From: Paragorgia papillata
Lineage: Eukaryota > Cnidaria > Anthozoa > Scleralcyonacea > Coralliidae
Length of the DNA stretch: 64,000 bases
Direction: 5' to 3'
Assembly: GCA_035771165.1 (NCBI GenBank)
Contig: JAWNZC010000369.1
Coordinates: 1,299,430-1,363,429 of the forward strand
The notes under the pieces are model-generated. The model ran no database searches and had not been told where the DNA came from. It was given only the letters and a program-made list of their open reading frames with translations. Positions 52,940-64,000 of the stretch are shown one piece after another; positions within the stretch are counted from its first letter, which is position 1; the number at the start of each line of letters is the position of its first letter. The position numbers and the translations under genes are program-made.

Positions 52940-53010
52940 AAATCTGCTAGCTGCAATATTTTTAATATTGCAGTGTGCTAGCTGCAATATTAAAAATATT
53001 GCAGTGTGGC
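52940..53010. repeat. Direct and inverted repeats GCTAGCTGCAATATT
   Basis: TGCTAGCTGCAATATT occurs twice, each followed by an inverted AATATTGCAGTGTG, giving two small hairpins in tandem. AATTACTGACCC and GGGTCAGTAATT at 52834 and 53068 may be the ends of a surrounding MITE. Confidence 0.6.
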
Positions 53011-53159
53011 GTGTGCTAAGCGGAAATCGTTGATATAATGCAGATAGAGAACAATAGAATTTGAGAAGGGTCAGTAATTATAACCAAATAGTCCAATCAC
53101 ATGTTGTTCATTGACAGCATGCAATATAGGTCCTTATATAGCAAATTTGCTCCAATATA

Positions 53160-54130
53160 GCAACTTTAATTTTCGTTTAATAAATATTTAATTATTCAAT
53201 AAGTTTGCCCCAAGAGCAAAACTGCTCATCAAGGGGGCTCACTACAGCTAAAAATTACAATAATAATTAATGTGTGTATATATAAAACTCAGCTAGTACA
53301 TTGCATAATTAGTTTACGAATAAATTTAATAAAATATTAAATTTAAATTGCTGACTGATGATGGCAAACAAAATCAAGGCTCACGTAATTGTAAAACGAT
53401 TAGATTCTTTAATAAAACATTGAACAGAGTAAAAATTTTTAACATTTTCATCTTCTGAAAGTAGTGAAGATCCAAACAAAAAAAGCCTTATTATCTGACA
53501 TTGCCAGCCATCTGTCAGGAAGAATACAAGCAGCAGAGGAGAGTAGTTTTGATCTAGGAGCAGCAAATATCGGGACAATGCAAAAAGTAATGATTAATAG
53601 TTTCAGTTTCAAAGCCACAGAGACATTTTGGAGATGTTTTACACCCAATTTTGAATAGGTAATAATTAAGAGCACAAGCATCTAAACGTATTCGAGTTTG
53701 AATGATAGATGAATATCTATCCAGAGAAAAGTTAAATAAAGTTGTATTTGATGGAACATCAAAAAGAACTAACAAAGCTTTTTTAAAAGAAACAACTGAC
53801 TAAAGATTGCGTACAGATGTATCAGCCTCATTCCACAATTTAGTAGCAGATGGAAAAAAAGATTTTTTAAAACGCTCAGTACGTACTGGAAATAATGTGA
53901 AGTCAGAATACGATCTCAAGGAATAATGAGTTCGCTCAAACACCTGAGATGGTAATAGCTCTTTTAAATAACTAGGCACAAAATTATTGACAATTTTGAA
54001 ATAGAATATCAATTTATGAATAGAACGTCTGGTCTTCATATCTTCCCAACCAATTTCTTGCAGCAAACAGTGCCTACTGGTACCCTTCATGGCACCCGTT
54101 ACAATTTTTGCCGCTTCGTATTGTACAAAT
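53160..54130 (-). pseudogene. LINE copy d: 3' part of a CR1/L2-type LINE
   Basis: The minus strand encodes the post-RT region (WEDMKTRRSIHKLIFYFKIV, ERTHYSLRSYSDFTLFPVRT, about 54060-53800) and the C-terminal Cys/His motif CLCGFETETINHYFLHCPD (about 53600). Both match LINE c at 42.0-42.5 kb. It is 5'-truncated and frameshifted and sits between the two parts of the CxxC gene. Confidence 0.8.
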
Positions 54131-54557
54131 TCGAGAACTTTAATTTATTAGCTTAAAAGCAGTAATATCTTAACAAAACAAGTCAGCTTTGTTAACCGGG
54201 CTAGCCTTGGCTCTCATATAAACAGCCCCTCAGTAGAGTTTCATAAAAACATCGAAAAATCAGCATCTAAACATTGCAGTGTGTGCATTTAATTTTGATT
54301 ATAATTAACTAAGAATAAATGGACCTTTTTGACAAAAAACAGTGCATCATGGATAATGATGTAATCAGTACTAAATTGAAAAGAATAATATCAAGATAAA
54401 TCAGCATTTCTTTTCAATTTATTTCCTGATTAGCCATGATACACTGTTTTGTCTAAACAGAATTATACAAAACCAACTTACCAACCAGCTGGAGTGGTAC
54501 AACAGCACAGTTACCAACAACTGAACAGCTATCACATATTTTGACCTATTCCGAAGA

Positions 54558-55499
54558 CTATAGCAGCTGCCACGGCCAAGCGACAAATTCATTTTGGGGA
54601 GTCGGAATAGCTCGACTTCGTGGATTTATGCTGGCTGCAGTCAATACATTGTGCAACAAAGGAGCTCTCTCGACAAGTTCACTTGAAAATTTTTCCAATG
54701 TGAATGACATCATACTGTCCTTGCTGGTCAACCTTAAGCAAATAGGCTCTTTGTTTGAACATAACTGAGTACATTCTTTATTTATTTCCTTCTGGATGAT
54801 CTTCTCAAACTCATTCTTCAGCCTTGCATGTTTCCATGCAGCATTGGCAATTTGCTTGTACGTTCCCCGAACTAGCATCTTACTCAGAGATTCGAAGTCT
54901 TCTGGCAGCTTTCTTTCCGCTTCTTTAGAAGGCCATTTTACCCTGACAAAAACATCTGCTGTATTCCTGTCGCTCGTTGACGTGGTAGATTGCATTTGCT
55001 CAGTCCGTGTTTTACAACGAATTGGCGATAGAGGCCAAGTTAAAAGGCAATCAGGACGTCCTGTTTTGGCGAACTGGCGACGATGTGCCAACTGGAGTGG
55101 GATGCTCAGAGTTCACAACCGAAACTTGAAAGCATGTTGATGGTTGTGGAATTTCCTCCCGAATCTTCTTCAACGCTGGCGATGTCAAAGGATCAAGTAC
55201 AACCATCGAACTTTTCAAATGTGACAATGTTGGCTGAAGCTTTTTGAAGTAACTCTCAATATCATCCAAGGTATTGAGAAGTCCTCTTCGTTTCTTTAAC
55301 TTCTGTAAGCACTCTCTACAAATATATCTGCTCACACGAACAATATTAAATAGCAAATCGTCTATCTCCTTACTAACATCAAACTCACTTCTTCCCTTAA
55401 CGAGAAATCTTTCGTACTTCTTTGTGATCTCCTTTTTGCATAAATTACACGCAAAACTAACTTCTTTGAATCAACACTGCCCGACGCCGTGTCCGCCAT
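54558..55499 (-). pseudogene. Unrecognised CxxC-zinc gene, frameshifted
   Basis: Start ATG at 55497-55499 (MADTASGSVDS). After a shift the frame reads SFACNLCKKEITKKYERFLV ... YICRECLQKLKK, a CxxC...CxxC zinc-binding pair about 40 residues apart. This continues to 55051, where a second shift leads into 55091-54558 with VFVRVKWPSKEAERKLPEDF, MLVRGTYKQIANAAWKH and LVERAPLLHNVLTAA. Composition is that of a genuine gene. I have the impression of a family expanded in cnidarian genomes but cannot name it. Two shifts make this copy inactive unless they are sequence errors. CpG-richer DNA lies upstream of the start. Confidence 0.55.
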
Positions 55500-56499
55500 T
55501 GTTGGGCATGTTTGCTTTTGTGTCTTCCGAATGAATTTCACATGCGAGCCAATAAAAAGCGAGATAAGATACAACTTCGATAACAGCCAATCAGAGTGAA
55601 TTATATAAATTCGTTGCAACTCAGCGGGCGGGCGGGTTCCCGAGAACACGCTTTTGTGCGCTGATTCGCAGACCCATTTTTTCTCCGGGTGAGAATCCGG
55701 GTTGAAAGTCGGGCTGCGACGCAGGCTATGTGTTTGTCTGTGTGTGTCTGTTTGCTTGACAGATTTGGTTGGACATTATTTTATTCATTCTGGTGAAGGT
55801 GTGGAGTCTCGGAGTGCACTTTAGTAAAGTAATAATGATATTAGGTGCTACTCCGAGTGACGAACCATACCGGGTAAGTAGAAATAACTCTACTCGACCG
55901 CGGCTGGGATTCGAAACCGCGACCTATATAAACACATTATTTCGAAAGAGCTTCGGATAACACCGATGCACACTTTTTGAATATTCAGATTTCTGGCGTA
56001 ATCATTGTACACGAGACTGCGAACCCAAATGGAGAATAATGATATTAGGTGCTATGCCATTCTAGGCCTTTCGTTTCTGCCATGAGCTTGGCCGCGTAGT
56101 CGGTTTGGTTTCTTGGGAAGACTGGGGAGAGGCTGGAAACGAGAAGGCCTAGCAAAATTGGTCCTGCCCAGATTCGTTGCCCAGAATCGTTTGGCCCTTT
56201 GAGTGTTTCCTGATTGATTGAATTGTGATGAAATTAACGATGTTGTTGTTGTTGAAATCGTCAATATTATTTGAATTAAATTAGTAAGTTTATTAATCAG
56301 AACGTCATAAAGTAAAAATTTTGATTTTTGTTGCCATTTACCTTTAAGTCCTGGTTTGGTCACTGGAGTTACTGCACATGCGCATGACAACTCAAGCAAC
56401 GTAATGAGTATGACTTACCTTCTCGCGATCAATAAGCCAAGACTCCTTGGGCCTAAAAAACAAGAAAGCAAACCGTTCTGTGACGCTTTGTCGACATAG
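55500..56499. other. Upstream region with a tRNA-B-box-like motif
   Basis: On the minus strand GGTTTCGAATCCCAGCCGC (about 55904-55922) resembles a Pol III B box; no convincing A box lies upstream, so a SINE remnant is only a guess. ATGATATTAGGTGCTA occurs twice (55837 and 56039), bracketing about 200 bp as direct repeats. The frame at 56052-56399 has no motif. Confidence 0.35.
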
Positions 56500-56504
56500 T
56501 TGTT

Positions 56505-57033
56505 GTCCAGGATTGTAACATCATGCAAAATGCAAATATTGATAACAAAACATCTGCATTAGTGTTTCAAAACGTCGGGTCACTAACCTTGATTGTAGGA
56601 TACCAGTATGAAAAAGGCAAGGAATAAGAGCTAAAATACTCATGTTCCTCTTTCGGTTTTCTTCTGACGTGTCATGTGCGTCGCTATCATCTGAAATTAT
56701 CGTAAAATTATCGGAATAAATTTAAACCTTTCACTTCATCTCTACGAGGTCTCCCCTTGTCGAGTAAAACGCCTGGCGTTAGACAGAGTGAAATAAGTGT
56801 GCCAGATGGTAACATTGGGAAGGAAACGGTTAAACTGTTCTTAAAATCTGTACATTTAGACTAACAGCTACATATAAATACAATATATAAATAGCTCTTT
56901 TCCGATATATTTAACTTAGGTGGTAAACTCAGGGCCCTGGCTAATACTCGCTAGTGGGTCAGGTTAGCATATAAGCTAGGCGGTAAACTCGCTAGTGGGT
57001 CCGGTTAAATATGCAAGGAATATTGAACGGCGC
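56505..57033. repeat. Dispersed repeat copy
   Basis: Begins with TTGTCCAGGATTGTAACATC, the end of the TA-type MITE, then runs parallel to 2184-2385 and 7775-8340. It lacks the MITE present at 8106 and has its own tandem duplication of GGTAAACTC...CGCTAGTGGGTC (56930-57005). Confidence 0.8.
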
Positions 57034-57366
57034 CATTAGAGGGGAAAATCTAGTATCTAGGCCCTTTGAAGACTTGCTCATGAGACTTGCCAATACGCGC
57101 GGCCGGGTACTTCAAAAATGGCGTCCACAATTCATATCCAAGGAGTGGGAAAATTCAACAAAGATAAAGACGCCTCAATAAAGAACTAAGGTAAGAATTT
57201 ATAATAAGAATAATAACACCCAAAAACTCTAAGAGTTTTATTTTGTTAAAAATCGTCATGAAAATTTAGTAAAAGGCTTGTCTTAGACGAATTTTAGCTC
57301 GTGTTTGCCATTCTGCAAAGGGCCTAGCTTTTTCCTTTTTTTTTCTAGCTTTTCCCCTCTATTGGC
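57034..57366. mobile_element. Second copy of the mini-exon MITE
   Basis: CGCCATTAGAGGGGAAAATC at the left and CTTTTCCCCTCTATTGGCG at the right; collinear with 8320-8633. Contains the mini-exon at 57118. Confidence 0.8.
57118..57190 (+). other. Mini-exon (73 nt) before GTAAGA
   Basis: Same length as the frame in the MULE-like TIRs. It reads MASTIHIQGVGKFNKDKD and ends in TAA just before the donor. Confidence 0.5.
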
Positions 57367-57643
57367 GGTATTCTACGTATTTAATTGAGTCTAACAAATA
57401 GGTATTATATGCTATATTGTCAATCATGCAAAGTCTTTGGAGGCTTTGTATTTTTAAAGTTAATAGCCACACTAAATACAAATTCAGCTTATATATGAAA
57501 CTGACAAGTGCAAATGATTGAGTTTGAATTATATTAATCGCCAATTTTATTAAAAAATGAACATTTAGGCTATATTTATGTACATTTATAAAATAAGGTG
57601 CCCTCTACGCACGCTGTGATTGGCTGGGCTCCGTGCATTTATA

Positions 57644-57695
57644 AGAGTATGAAGATCATGAATGACCGTAACGTAATTCATGATCTTCATACTCT
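57644..57695. repeat. Perfect 20-bp hairpin
   Basis: AGAGTATGAAGATCATGAAT and its exact complement are separated by 12 bases. Confidence 0.9.
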
Positions 57696-57901
57696 AGCTA
57701 GCGAACTTTTAAAAACTATCCCACTTTAGTGTTTTTTTTCTTCATATTTTATAAAACACGCTCCTGTGCATATGTATTATTTCTTATAAAAGGTACATTC
57801 GACGTGATTTGAACATGAAACAAGACGCCTGCTTAGGCGTTCACTCGGGCTACGATAGCAATGCAGTTGGCACAGCCTATGCACGAAGTAGCCTGCGTCG
57901 C

Positions 57902-57955
57902 AGCCGGACGTGTTTTGAAATTGAAACCCGATATAATTTCAAAACACGTCCGGCT
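57902..57955. repeat. Perfect 21-bp hairpin
   Basis: AGCCGGACGTGTTTTGAAAT plus one base pairs exactly with the complement, with a 12-base loop. Confidence 0.9.
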
Positions 57956-58089
57956 ACATATTAAGTGTTTGTTAAAAAGTACAAAATAACCTACAGTGGC
58001 AGTGAAATCTTCGGTAGATTCAAGCGATCCATCAGACAACCCCGTTAATTTAGCTGCCAGTTCACCTGGCGTTAGAGAAAAAGCTGGAT

Positions 58090-58460
58090 TGAACGAGCTA
58101 CATGTGCAAAGCGAACTGGCAGCTGGCAGCTAACTTCACGGCGTTAATCTAAATGTGCAAATAGTTCGACATAGACACGTTTATCAGTATTTTTTGCATT
58201 ATTTCGTGCTATCCAGCAAGCAGAATATTTACTATATTACCTAGACGATCGACAACAAGCGAACGATGAACGCACATGTACCAAGGAACTATTAAAATGC
58301 ACACATGAGCTAGTGAAGCAGTTGAAATTGAATCACATCGAGTTTATTTGGCGTAACTTTATTAACACAACAATACATATAAAGTTTCAAATACATAATA
58401 AAGGCTCAATACATTTAAAGCACGAAAATATGTCAACACAGCACATAATATAATTTTCAA
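58090..58460 (-). repeat. Dispersed repeat, inverted copy of 935-1320
   Basis: See the shared blocks at 935-1320. The order is preserved in reverse complement. Confidence 0.75.
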
Positions 58461-58474
58461 ACGTTGTTTATGTC

Positions 58475-58612
58475 TCGTTACCCTGGGTGCCAGAGGTTTT
58501 TCGACGCTCGTGGGGGCTAACGGGGACACACGAGGAAGCCAGGCGGTAAAGTGGGAGGGGCTAACCCGGAAGGCGAGCGCGAAAAACCTCTGGAACACCG
58601 AGCCGTGTTTTA
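58475..58612. mobile_element. Small MITE, CCAGAGGTTTTTCG ends
   Basis: GTGCCAGAGGTTTTTCG at the left and CGCGAAAAACCTCTGGAACA at the right. A related copy lies at 59588-59700 in the opposite orientation. Confidence 0.7.
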
Positions 58613-59587
58613 CTGTTTTGATTTGAAATTTGAAACCGCCGTTCCCGAGGGCCGTACGGGTAATGATATTTTAATAATCCAGAGTCAACTCTATTTTGTA
58701 TTTCTCAAATATGTAATAATGCTATCGTCTCGACAGTCTTCTATACATTAGACCACTAAAAATTGCTCAAATTTAATAAAACTGGTTTGATTTTAGTTCG
58801 GGCGAAGTGACGCTGCCCGATATTCACTATAAACTTTGAAATCCGCCGTCTGTTACTTGTCATGCAGACACTCAGACAGTTTATATAACTTCCAAACTAT
58901 GCATTGTTGAACGATAACTTGTACGTATGTTGTTTATAAATTTCATAAGCTTCCCTTTGATGTATGGCTTATGTTTCTGGGTTATATGGAACTTTTTCAA
59001 ATGTCCAAAATGTTCACTCAATAATAAATAAATATTTATTTACTTAACGTCTCACATGAAGTCAGTTATAGAATTTCAGATATTTAATTATATTAAACGC
59101 AGGAACTTGAACGACTTGAACTACACTTCAAATGAAAGCTTATAGATTTCTAACAACATACATACAGGATATATTTCAACGATGCTATCTTGTTGGTTGT
59201 TATATATATTTTCAATGACGAAGACGTCTCGTCGCTGAATGCTTTGATGCTCGTTGAGCTCGTAACGAGTCAAGAACTTTTCCCACGCAATCAAAAAAAA
59301 CCTCACTAGAGAGCAAAGGCATTCCAAAAAAAGTGAGTTGTATATTAACGTGAAGCGAAAGTATAGGCTCCAAAACAGAGAGAGAATATATTATATACAA
59401 GGAAATCACTGCTGAGACGGTGTTGAATATTACACTCATGTTATTAATAGAGGTGTACGATAGCCAATGAAACTTATTATTAAAAAAATATCCTTCGCTT
59501 GACCAATCAACGTCTTACGTCCAGATTTTGGAACGTACTGACCCAGACAACCTTTTCATTGGCTCAGCGCGATCAGGAGAAACTGCT

Positions 59588-59700
59588 CGGTGTTCCAGAG
59601 GTTCTTCCCGCTCGCCTTGCAAATTTACCGCTTGGTGTCCTCCCGTATCCCCATTGTCCATACGGAGCGTGGAAGAACCTCTGGCACCCAGGGTAATGTC
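59588..59700. mobile_element. Second copy of the CCAGAGGTT MITE
   Basis: GTTCCAGAGGTTCTTCCCGC at the left and GAAGAACCTCTGGCACCCAG at the right. Confidence 0.7.
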
Positions 59701-60097
59701 TCGTTCACCTTGCAGATAGTTTCCAATAGTCAACAGGTTATCAGATTGGGAGCCATGAGTAATACTTTTCGGTATATTATTACGGTAAAATCAATAAAAC
59801 AACTCGGCCACCACAGGTGGTAGCCCGAGTAAAAAGTGCGTAAAGGCTATCGCCTCGTGCCTCTACTCAACTTCTTTCGCAATTCAAATGACGTCAAACG
59901 TGCCTTTATAAGACTACATATGCACGGAGCTTTTATATTTTATTTGTTTACATATGACGTAGATAATATAGGTAGGACACGCTAGGAAATATTGCATGAC
60001 AAATTCGACATTTCAGACGACGTTTTCTTATTATACAGGGGGTGGACCAAAAAAGTGGCCATCATTAAAAATATGGTTAATGTGGAATAACTATTAC

Positions 60098-60670
60098 AGT
60101 CGAACCTCTATTAAACGGCCCTCTAATAAGCGGCCACCCTCTGTTGAACGGCCACTTATCAAAGTCCAAAAAATATTCCCTACAATTTACTGTAGATTAC
60201 CCCTCTATTAAGCGGCACGGCCACCTACGAGCGGTCCCAATTGGTGTTTCGTATTGTTTTTCAAGTGTATTAAACTGCCTGCCTAATTTATCTTAGGCCC
60301 AATTTTTACCACAAAGAGAACCGAAACTAAAACGGGAGCTAAATTAGAGACCATAGAACACTTGGTTATTGTTCAGTATATTGTTCTTCACTCAAACACA
60401 TGTCACTTGAAACCTCTTTGAAAAAATATTGTGGGGTAACAAGATATTGTGGGTAACGGTGCAGAGAAAACACTACTCTTTACTTCGCGTCAAATCCCTC
60501 CTTTTGTAGCTTTCTCTTCAGCCAACTCATTGAAAATGCATCTCCTGTAAAATGATATTCACAAGGAACTTCCAAATCGTAAGCCGCCACCTCTAAAAGG
60601 ACATTTGACCACACCCATGGCCCATTGTTGGCATTCCTCTATTAAGCGGCCACCTCTATTAAGCGTTTAT
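60098..60670. mobile_element. pogo/Tigger-like MITE, left end with decayed right end
   Basis: CAGTCGAACCTCTATTAAAC at 60099, preceded by TA, is the TIR known from pogo/Tigger elements. CTCTATTAAGCGGCCACC-type repeats recur at 60190-60230 and 60636-60665. The matching right TIR with GAGGTTCGACTG is not seen, so that end is truncated. No transposase frame. Confidence 0.75.
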
Positions 60671-60747
60671 ATTCCTTAGTTTATATTCAATTCAGCCATT
60701 TTGAATAATGTACAGTGGCCCTCTGGCCGAATCATAAGTGCCCTGGG

Positions 60748-60784
60748 CCGAATGAAACCCGGAACGCGCTCGGGTTTCATTCGG
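60748..60784. repeat. Perfect 14-bp hairpin
   Basis: CCGAATGAAACCCG and its complement CGGGTTTCATTCGG with a 9-base loop. Confidence 0.9.
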
Positions 60785-60839
60785 TCATCGTAGCTCGTGC
60801 CGGCGATACGCCAATGATATAAAACGCAGAGAAAAATCT

Positions 60840-60872
60840 ACGCTCTACGACTGAGCTACTAGGTCAAGTTGG
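60840..60872 (-). pseudogene. tRNA-like 5' half (A box)
   Basis: The minus strand reads CCTAGTAGCTCAGTCGTAGA followed by GC, a textbook tRNA D-arm with Pol III A box. No matching acceptor 3' strand or B box follows at the right distance, so it is a tRNA-derived SINE head or fragment, not a tRNA gene. Confidence 0.45.
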
Positions 60873-61054
60873 GAGCTGAAAAGTCGAATGAATAGTACTT
60901 GGGCTATTTGACATAACGATTTCGAATGGTAATTGTGGGACAGTGAACTCGGGTGGAGAATAATAATCCCCGAGCCGGTAAGGGTGCTAATCTCGGCAAT
61001 GCGTGGAGTCCATTTTACACGCGTGGAGAAAAAGCGAGGGAGACGTAATTTCGG

Positions 61055-61101
<47 letters not shown>

Positions 61102-61102
61102 G
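61055..61102. repeat. (TA)n microsatellite
   Basis: About 46 bp of TA. Overlapping Ile/Tyr open frames are artefacts. Confidence 0.95.
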
Positions 61103-61461
61103 TCGTAGGGTGTCACGCGGTAAGAATTGTTGGGCACTGGTGACTAACAATGAAGAAAACCTATATAATTTCCATATTTTGCAAAACTAAATGGCTTCAA
61201 GTGGTTTCGTTTTTAAACGAAAAGAAGCAGAACAACGAATAAAAGAAGGATACAAACAGGCGGTTTAATGTATCTTGAAGAGAAACCAGAAAACCTGAAG
61301 AAACCAAACGGCGTATGGTAAACAAAAACTCGATCTGAATTATGCGTCTCAAATCATTTTAAAGTTATATTTAAAATATCGTATCGGATATCGTATCGCA
61401 CGACTCTCAAACTGGGCAGAATGAAAGAAGATAGACTTTCGGGTTAGGTTTAAAACGCGGA

Positions 61462-61520
61462 TGCAGACGGACGGACGGACGAACGAACGAACGAACGGAC
61501 GGACGGACGGACGGACGGAT
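61462..61520. repeat. (ACGG)n/(ACGA)n microsatellite
   Basis: Tetranucleotide run changing from GGAC to GAAC and back. Confidence 0.9.
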
Positions 61521-61530
61521 AAACTATATA

Positions 61531-62806
61531 CCCTCTCATCCGCGTTTTACCCTAACCCGCGACGAAAGGGTAAAACGCGGATAAATAAATCGATGTGTTA
61601 CTCTCTCGTCCACGTTTTAAGGCTGTTGCCCGCGCGGGCGGAGCGGGCTTTGAAAGTTGATTTGTGTGGTCGTAAACCTGTTTTGTTTCCGTTTAACTTC
61701 GATTCTTTCACTGTTAAACTCCTTCTCTACCATAGCTTCGATTTCCGCCAATTCAGACTTCTGTATTTTATTCTATAACGCCCAGACCATTAATTTGCTA
61801 GTTATGCAGGGAAGAATTCACAGTAAAGAAAGAGTTATAAAGATGATCTATCTCAGTTTCTCATTGTTGGCAATAGTGCCGTCAGACCAGATTGCCCTTC
61901 ACAAACGTACCACAAGTAACCAAAAAATCATTAATTGATAAACTAAAAAATACAATAGACATAACCATTATACTAATAGAACATTTTTATCCTATTTGCC
62001 AGTAATTTTTTCCCCAAAACATTGCATTACTATCCATACGTAGCTTTGGCGTGTCAGTACAGCTGGATTTCCTTATTGGACACATCATTTATAGTCGATC
62101 TTTGTGCGGTTCCTGGGAAATAAAGAGATTAGGTCGCTAATGTTGTTGTTATCGCAAAGGCCTGACAGGATGTCTTCCTGATACTGAACAGTGTAATCAT
62201 TAACCGTGGTGTAATTGAACCAGAAAGTTAGAAGCAGACCAAACCTGTATTACGCGCCACTTAAGCGGTCACACTTGGTATAAAAGTCCCGAAAATTTCA
62301 TAACGTAAATATTGTTAACCTTTACCTTTACCATATGTAACCTTTACCATACGGTCAGCTCGTGCAGTCCCAAAGTTATTCTTTCAGTGTTTTTCAGTGT
62401 TTTTAGGCAAAGCTAGACCGATACGATTGATGCTGCGGCCTGCCAAGTTTCATAAATACTGTTGAGCCGTTGAGCTGTCAAATCTAAACTAACTATTACA
62501 GTTTTTTTTGTCGTGTTCTGCAAAAACTGAATGACACATCCGCGTTTTATCTCCATATCCGCGTTTTATCCCCATCCGCGTTTTTCCCCATATCGGCACA
62601 TCCGCCAATCCGCCATTATTTATTTTATTTATTTATTTATTTATTTGTTTGTTTGTTTGTTTGTTTGTTTGTTTGTTTGTTTGTTTGTTTATTTATGTAT
62701 TTATTTATAGGTAAAACGCGCATGAGAGGGTAAAATATCGATTTTATTTATTCATCCGCGTTTTACCCTTTCGTCGCGGGTTAAGGTAAAACGCGGATGA
62801 GAGGGT
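61531..62806. repeat. Foldback bounded by GGTAAAACGCGGATGAG units
   Basis: CCCTCTCATCCGCGTTTTAC at 61531 is inverted at about 62787-62806; the arms extend over about 65 bp and include CCCGCGACGAAAGGGT and its complement. More CATCCGCGTTTTA copies lie at 62536-62585. A (TTTA)n/(TTTG)n run sits at 62624-62715. The ORFs inside have no motif. Confidence 0.75.
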
Positions 62807-62819
62807 TTAAACATCGATT

Positions 62820-64000
62820 TATTTATTCATCCGTCCGATAATGACTATACTTGATCGAAGGAAGGAGCAATGGCCGAAGGTAGCAAATGGCTCTAAGGAG
62901 CAATGGAAGGTTATACCTCGGAAGAACTAGGACTCCGGGAGATGACAAAATAACAGAATTAACAACACCGTGGTTCACTTATCGCTTACTGCTAGAGGTC
63001 AGTGTCAAATGGCATGGAGAATATCGAGGCCTTGCAACAATAATTATTGGACGATCTTCTACAAAATAAAGTCAAAATTGGACTTCGCCTGGCGTGTGGA
63101 GAGTAAGATATTCGAAAGTGACGAAGTTATCTATACGATGGTACTCTACAAACAGGCTCAGTGGTAATCAAAAGGTGAGAAGGTTATTGAATTAAAATTA
63201 CAGCTTCTTTCGAGATTTGGGATGCATTGTGAGGGAAGGCACCAACTTGAAGTCGCATGAAGATATTGATGGCGAACAATGGTAATTTGCATTGTTAACT
63301 TCTCAAACAACTCTACTTTCATCAAAGCAAAATTGTCAGTGTTCATTCAACAAGGCTCTTGATTGACGTTAAAGAACACATTAAAACATAGGCACGCTTT
63401 GGCGCCTCGCCATGCATTGTGTGATTAGCGTGTAGCAGCTGACTAGCATATAAACACATGAAGAAGAAAGCCTAAAAGTTCTCAAAAGTGAAAAAAAAAA
63501 ATTATATGAAGAGCAACGGCAGAGCTTCGTTGTATTGAAACCTAATGAAAGTACTTAAGTACATTTACATTTTTGACATAATGAAGTCACAACCTGATAG
63601 GTCTTTCATTTAACTTTTTTAAAATATACTAGATTCTGCTATCGCAAGATCTCTAACAGATTTGTGTAGGATTTATAGAAGTACGAACGAAAAAGGACGA
63701 AAAAGGATAGGAATAGGCAGGCAGGAATAAAGTCGGATCGGATTGCTTGTTCCGAGTTGTGATAACCTTTGTGTTTAGGGCTTTTATTAAGGGTGACAGC
63801 CGTTCTGTTGAATCTGGGGTGTGTGTCACTGTGGTAAGAATGGTTATCATGATGACATAATAATAATTGTGGCCTTTTAGTGGCGTGTCATGAGACAATC
63901 ATTCCTAAATACCGTTAGCTGTTAGCATAGTGCATAGACAATGGCTATCTATGATTAACTATCGTTGATGTTATTTACCCATTCTATGTTATTAGTAGCA
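62820..64000. other. No recognised gene or element
   Basis: AT-rich; the small frames at 62887-63167 and 63653-63898 show no motif. Confidence 0.4.

Noticed and set aside
53464..53658. Plus-strand ORF 'LSDIASHLSGRIQAAEESSF'
   Set aside because: It is the antisense shadow of the LINE C-terminal region on the minus strand.
60840..60912. A functional tRNA gene on the minus strand
   Set aside because: Only the A box and D-arm are present; no B box or acceptor complement at the right spacing.

Overview
The window is animal (metazoan) nuclear DNA with intron-containing reading frames, GT-AG splice sites, TTAGGG-like motifs, non-LTR retrotransposons carrying a 2A peptide, and many inverted-repeat DNA elements. 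The mix of families (2A-bearing CR1/L2-type LINEs, Gypsy elements, animal CACTA-like and Kolobok/piggyBac-like MITEs, several multi-exon families I cannot name) fits an invertebrate, most plausibly a cnidarian such as an anthozoan. That assignment is inference; no marker gene fixes it. No complete, clearly functional host gene is present. Most of the 64 kb is transposons, nested transposons and broken gene copies.

Layout. 0.5-2.5 kb: a 5S-rRNA-like fragment, a CAGA microsatellite, a purine-rich tract, a small TA-flanked MITE and dispersed repeat. 2.66-3.75 kb: an intact-looking Tc1-type DD34E transposase. 4.2-5.9 kb: an iteron-like palindrome beside a minus-strand HUH-endonuclease/SF3-helicase Rep gene. 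6.7-7.1 kb: a coding-like stretch with one stop. 8.6-19.1 kb: a minus-strand Gypsy element (Gypsy-1, TSD CCAAT) whose 5' end plus about 950 bp of flanking DNA is present three times in tandem (unit about 2.37 kb); the middle copy carries a composite MITE. 19.1-24.2 kb: a MITE and decayed LINE copies. 24.7-30.3 kb: a three-exon plus-strand gene with SAP and C2H2 domains that I cannot assign, and two minus-strand coding stretches. 30.6-31.3 kb: an intronless p53-family DNA-binding domain with one frameshift. 32.4-44.2 kb: Gypsy-2, split by a CACTA-like element in RT and a 2A-bearing LINE in integrase. 45.3-45.6 kb: a 51-bp minisatellite. 45.8-48.5 kb: a MULE-like element with TIRs of about 470 bp and a perfect 9-bp TSD. 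48.7-52.4 kb: a TTAA MITE, a decayed zinc-finger/RecQ-like helicase, a parvovirus-like capsid remnant, and a foldback rich in TTAGGG-like motifs. 52.4-55.5 kb: a minus-strand CxxC-type gene broken by a LINE. 56.5-64 kb: dispersed repeats, MITEs, perfect hairpins, a pogo/Tigger-like MITE, and a foldback of GGTAAAACGCGGATGAG-type units.

The genes do not form one pathway. What links them is transposition history: insertions within insertions give relative ages (Gypsy-2 before the CACTA-like element and the LINE; Gypsy-1 before its own triplication; the triplication before the composite MITE). Points most worth follow-up are the p53-like copy, the three-exon SAP/C2H2 gene, the Rep gene with its adjacent palindrome, and the long-TIR element whose TIRs each carry a translatable mini-exon ending in a splice donor.
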